From: Arthrobacter ramosus
GTDB taxonomy: Bacteria > Actinomycetota > Actinomycetes > Actinomycetales > Micrococcaceae
DNA length: 64,000 nt
Direction of reading: 5' to 3'
Assembly: GCF_039535095.1 (NCBI RefSeq)
Contig: NZ_BAAAWN010000001.1
Coordinates: 3,720,001 to 3,784,000, forward strand
Shown here: piece by piece, positions 61,550-64,000 of the stretch
Layout of the letters: each line of letters starts with the position of its first letter
How positions within the stretch are numbered: the first letter of the stretch is position 1
Position numbers and translations under genes: made by a program
The notes under the pieces: generated by a model
Databases searched by the model: none
Told to the model about the DNA's origin: nothing
What the model saw: the letters and a program-made list of their open reading frames with translations, nothing else

Positions 61550-62053
61550 TCACAGGCCGCCTAAGCCCTTGGCGTAGGCGGCCTGCCCCACGTGCTGAAG
61601 GCAATCGGCAATAGTGCTGACCAAGCGCACCCCGAGAGTGACGGGCGGGTCCCAGCGAGTATCGACGATGCGATCAAGGTCCTCGTCGCCGAGAGTTTTC
61701 AGGAACGCTACCGTCTGCCTGTGGACGGCGTCGTAGTATTCGAGCAACAGCTCCGGCGGGGCCTGAACCGCGTCGACTTTATCGCTCGAGTGGCCGTAGC
61801 CGGTGTCGCGTTCGGGCAGCGGCAGCTTGAAGCGGCCGGCAAACTCCTGCGAAGTCCACACCTGCTCGACGCCGGCGGCGGAGGCGAGCTGCAGGTCCTC
61901 CACTCGGCTGAGGTGCCAGATCAACCACGCAATCGAGTTGCCCCTCCCGGCCGGCCGACGAACCAAAGACTCCTCGTCGACCCCCGCAAGAGTGGCGGCC
62001 ACTATGTCACGGATCCGGCCAAAGGCATCCAGGAGCAGTTCGTTGGATTTCAT
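61550..62053 (-). CDS. DinB/DUF664 mycothiol-transferase-like protein
   Basis: A 167-aa four-helix-bundle protein. The three DinB metal-binding His are visible: WLIWHLSRVEDLQ (His about 48), YYDAVHRQTVA and CLQHVGQAAYAKG. DUF664 proteins of this form transfer thiols such as mycothiol in actinobacteria. Its stop lies 10 bases beyond that of the converging MFS gene. Confidence 0.8.
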   Translation of the reverse strand: MKSNELLLDAFGRIRDIVAATLAGVDEESLVRRPAGRGNSIAWLIWHLSRVEDLQLASAAGVEQVWTSQEFAGRFKLPLPERDTGYGHSSDKVDAVQAPPELLLEYYDAVHRQTVAFLKTLGDEDLDRIVDTRWDPPVTLGVRLVSTIADCLQHVGQAAYAKGLGGL

Positions 62054-62062
62054 CGCGTCCCT

Positions 62063-62401
62063 TCACTGAGTTCTTCGCTGAGACCTCACGAAGTCCCAGG
62101 CCTCACGTGCCAGGGCAAGCCATGACTCCTCATCTTCGGCAGTGACCTTGAGCCACTCCCTCATCGCACGACCCTTTCCGGCGTCAAACGGCGCTCCAAC
62201 TCCGGTTCCGATCAGCGTCTCGACCCGCTGGTGTGGCAGCTTCACAACAAGCCTGCCCCCGGAAATCATCGCAAAAATCGAGCCGTGTACCTTCAGCGCG
62301 TTCGAACCGAATCCGCGCTCCCCCGGCTCTCCCGGCACGCTCACACCAGGGCTGGTCCTGAATGCATCGACCAGCGCGTTAAAACGCTCCTCAGGCAGCA
62401 T
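62063..62401 (-). CDS. TfoX N-terminal-domain-like protein
   Basis: A 112-aa protein: GFGSNALKVHGSIFAMISGG, RLVVKLPHQRVETLIGTGVG, APFDAGKGRAMREWLKV, EAWDFVRSQRR. This is the small TfoX_N group also seen at 9988. It precedes the DinB gene by 9 bases in the same direction, so likely one operon. Role unknown. Confidence 0.72.
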   Translation of the reverse strand: MLPEERFNALVDAFRTSPGVSVPGEPGERGFGSNALKVHGSIFAMISGGRLVVKLPHQRVETLIGTGVGAPFDAGKGRAMREWLKVTAEDEESWLALAREAWDFVRSQRRTQ

Positions 62402-62533
62402 GGGAACATCTTCCCGCCCCGGAGGTCGGGGAACAACCGGTAACCGTTAGCAAAGTCGCCGGGGTCAAACATCCGGCGGATCGGCAGGCATAAACTACAA
62501 GCAGAACGTCTCTTCCGACGCCGGGGAGCTCAA
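62402..62533. other. Intergenic, no gene seen
   Basis: Divergent promoter gap of about 130 bases; no distinct site recognised. Confidence 0.35.
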
Positions 62534-62854
62534 ATGGACACTGAATTCGCTGATGTCATCGGTCATGATGTCACGACGATCACTTGCCTGTGCGGAAACA
62601 CCGTCAGCAAAGAGGGATTGATTCAGGCCAATTCACAAGGCGTCCCGGTGTACAGCGGAGCAAACGAGCCGGTCCCCGCCGGGCTGGCCCCGTGGCCCGA
62701 CGATGAGGACCTCTACACCTTGTGTCCGTCATGCGGCCGCGTTTACCACGACACCGTCATTGAAGAGACGGGAACCGCACCCGTTGCCTTCCAGATCGAC
62801 ATCACCGGCCCGATCGCTGAGGCGATCCGGGTTCATTGGGACCTCAGCACCTGA
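62534..62854 (+). CDS. Hypothetical zinc-ribbon protein
   Basis: A 106-aa protein with two cysteine pairs, TCLCGN (about residues 18-20) and LCPSCGRVYHD (about 68-71), that should bind one zinc. The rest is acidic without recognised motif. Monocistronic. Found in Arthrobacter-type genomes as a hypothetical protein, from memory. Confidence 0.55.
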   Translation: MDTEFADVIGHDVTTITCLCGNTVSKEGLIQANSQGVPVYSGANEPVPAGLAPWPDDEDLYTLCPSCGRVYHDTVIEETGTAPVAFQIDITGPIAEAIRVHWDLST

Positions 62855-62947
62855 TTTTTGAGACCTGTTTTCCTTGTTTCGCTTTTCGCGACGTCGATTG
62901 GCAGCGCGGGGGCTAAAAATGTCAGACCCCCGTGACAGGGTTTATTC

Positions 62948-64000
62948 ATGGAAGGCATCGGTCAACTCGTGGCACCTCGGGCAGCCCCGCCCGAGGTCGG
63001 GCTCGCGTCGTTGGGACGTCTGTCCCGCCGCCTGAAGCCCGTTCCTGCCCGGCATGCCGGGCAGCAAAGCCCGGCCGCCGTGCCGTCGCCCGCACCTGAC
63101 CTTGATCAGGCACTTGCGGCGATGGACGCGCTGCGCTCAACCGCTCTCTCCGACGCCGGCGTGTTGGCTTTCCCCGACGCCGCGGATTTCGCCGGCAAGA
63201 TCGAGGAAATCTCCCGGACGGTCGAGTTCTTGCAGCTCGTCGCAGCCGGGGCCGTGGAGCGGACCCGGCACGAAGCCCAGGCGGCACGGCAGTCATCCCC
63301 GGCACAGGGATGGAGGACCGGCTGGACCGAACCCACCGCAGCCGATACCGCAGCCGCACCGGTCGCGGGAACTGAAGCCGATACCGCAGCCGCGGCCGGC
63401 CCGGAAGGCTCTGCCGCCGGCCTCACGGCAGCAGCCGAAGCGCTCGACGACGGGTACCGGAACGCCGCCGAATTCCTGCGCGCCAGGCTGCGGATCAGCA
63501 TCGGCGAAGCGAGGCGCCGGCTCGCACTGGCCTCCGGGGTGCTCCCGCAGACCGGGATCGCCGGGCAGGACCTCCCCGCACGGCACGGGGTCCTCGCCGC
63601 GGCCCTGTCCTCGGCAGCCGTGCCGTCCCGCTCGGCCACGGTGATCAGCACGGCCCTGGACCAGGTACGGCACCTCGCCGACGCGGAAACCGCCCACCAG
63701 ATGGAGCAATCACTCACCCACACCGCCGTGCAGAGCGATCCCGACTTCGTCTCCCGGATGGCCAAACGCTGGGTCGATGCCATCGACCAGGACGGAACCG
63801 AACCCGGCGAGGAAGAACTCCGCCACCGCCAGGGAGCGTTCATCCGCAAACCCCGCCGCGGCCTGCACCACCTGGAAATCTTCGCCACCGCAGAACAATT
63901 CGAAACCCTCGCCACCGTCATGAACACCGCCACCAACCCGCGCCTCCAGCCCAACGCCGCCGGCACCGGCACCGGCAACGCCGCCGGCAGCGGCACCGGC
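62948..64000 (+). CDS. DUF222/13E12-repeat HNH-nuclease protein, 5' part (runs off the window)
   Basis: An open frame of 351 codons from ATG 62948 to the window end with no stop. LDQALAAMDALRSTALSDAG, FLRARLRISIGEARRRLALA, RHGVLAAALSSAAVPSRSAT and HRQGAFIRKPRRGLHHLEIF are the DUF222 pattern. The HNH motif expected near residue 430-480 lies outside. These 13E12 proteins are multi-copy in actinobacteria. Their function is unproven; the nuclease part suggests mobility or DNA degradation. No promoter-like feature stands out upstream. Confidence 0.85.
   Translation, partial: MEGIGQLVAPRAAPPEVGLASLGRLSRRLKPVPARHAGQQSPAAVPSPAPDLDQALAAMDALRSTALSDAGVLAFPDAADFAGKIEEISRTVEFLQLVAAGAVERTRHEAQAARQSSPAQGWRTGWTEPTAADTAAAPVAGTEADTAAAAGPEGSAAGLTAAAEALDDGYRNAAEFLRARLRISIGEARRRLALASGVLPQTGIAGQDLPARHGVLAAALSSAAVPSRSATVISTALDQVRHLADAETAHQMEQSLTHTAVQSDPDFVSRMAKRWVDAIDQDGTEPGEEELRHRQGAFIRKPRRGLHHLEIFATAEQFETLATVMNTATNPRLQPNAAGTGTGNAAGSGTG

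Noticed and set aside
59722..61614. 630-codon forward frame spanning TetR and the DHA2 exporter
   Set aside because: It crosses two well-supported genes and their operator; Arg/His-rich shadow of high GC3.

Overview
The window looks like chromosome of a high-GC actinobacterium, most likely of the Arthrobacter group (Micrococcaceae). This is inferred from the strong GC3 bias of the core-like genes, four GAF-ANTAR regulators, a mycothiol-transferase-like DinB protein, a DUF222/13E12 HNH-nuclease gene at the right edge, and a sigma-factor segment that reads like an actinobacterial SigA. No rRNA, tRNA or CRISPR array was seen. Most of the window is accessory DNA.

Layout. 0-7 kb: small genes, then a GGDEF-EAL gene cut in two by a complete 3,298-bp three-gene transposon (1812-5109) with 35-bp imperfect terminal inverted repeats and a 5-bp AGTTG target duplication. 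7-14 kb: a MepB-like protein, a broken LysM protein, a TfoX-like protein, a DUF1508 protein and four GAF-ANTAR proteins. 13.9-20 kb: a block with a four-gene small membrane-protein operon, an epimerase, an XRE regulator and an MFS exporter. It is bounded by two inverted arrays of about five degenerate 21-22-bp repeats, like the subterminal arrays of IS21-type elements, but it has no transposase. 20-22.7 kb: a broken secreted-protein gene, a DUF4190 protein and a coiled-coil membrane protein.

22.7-37.4 kb is the most interesting part. A 1,009-aa protein joins a degenerate XPB-like SF2 helicase to a complete RpoD/SigA-type sigma factor. Converging on it is a set of genes read leftwards: a P-loop ATPase, a protein of unknown function, a 1,862-aa protein with a PD-(D/E)XK-like nuclease motif and a HerA/FtsK-like ATPase, a DNA cytosine-5 methyltransferase and a Vsr endonuclease. 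The set resembles a DptFGH-type restriction module, but it is paired with C5 methylation instead of phosphorothioation genes. 37.4-40.3 kb: an ADP-ribose/NAD-type locus with an NrtR-like Nudix regulator, an ARPP-like protein, and an ADP-ribosylglycohydrolase-phosphatase fusion split by a frameshift. Two matching predicted operators lie in the divergent promoter region.

40.7-64 kb: a second DUF4190 protein, a zinc-ribbon membrane protein, an aldo-keto reductase, an ABC importer operon (ATPase, permease, lipoprotein) ending in a perfect hairpin terminator and facing an orphan CitB-type response regulator. Then come YceI, DUF2254, an APC permease, an ester cyclase, DUF2182, lipoproteins, a further pair of 22-bp repeat arrays around a gene-poor stretch, two MFS exporters (one with a divergent TetR gene and a palindromic operator), a secreted GH25/DUF1906-like protein, a cupin, a DinB-like protein and the truncated DUF222 gene at the edge. 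All family names come from reading the translated sequences; no database search was run.
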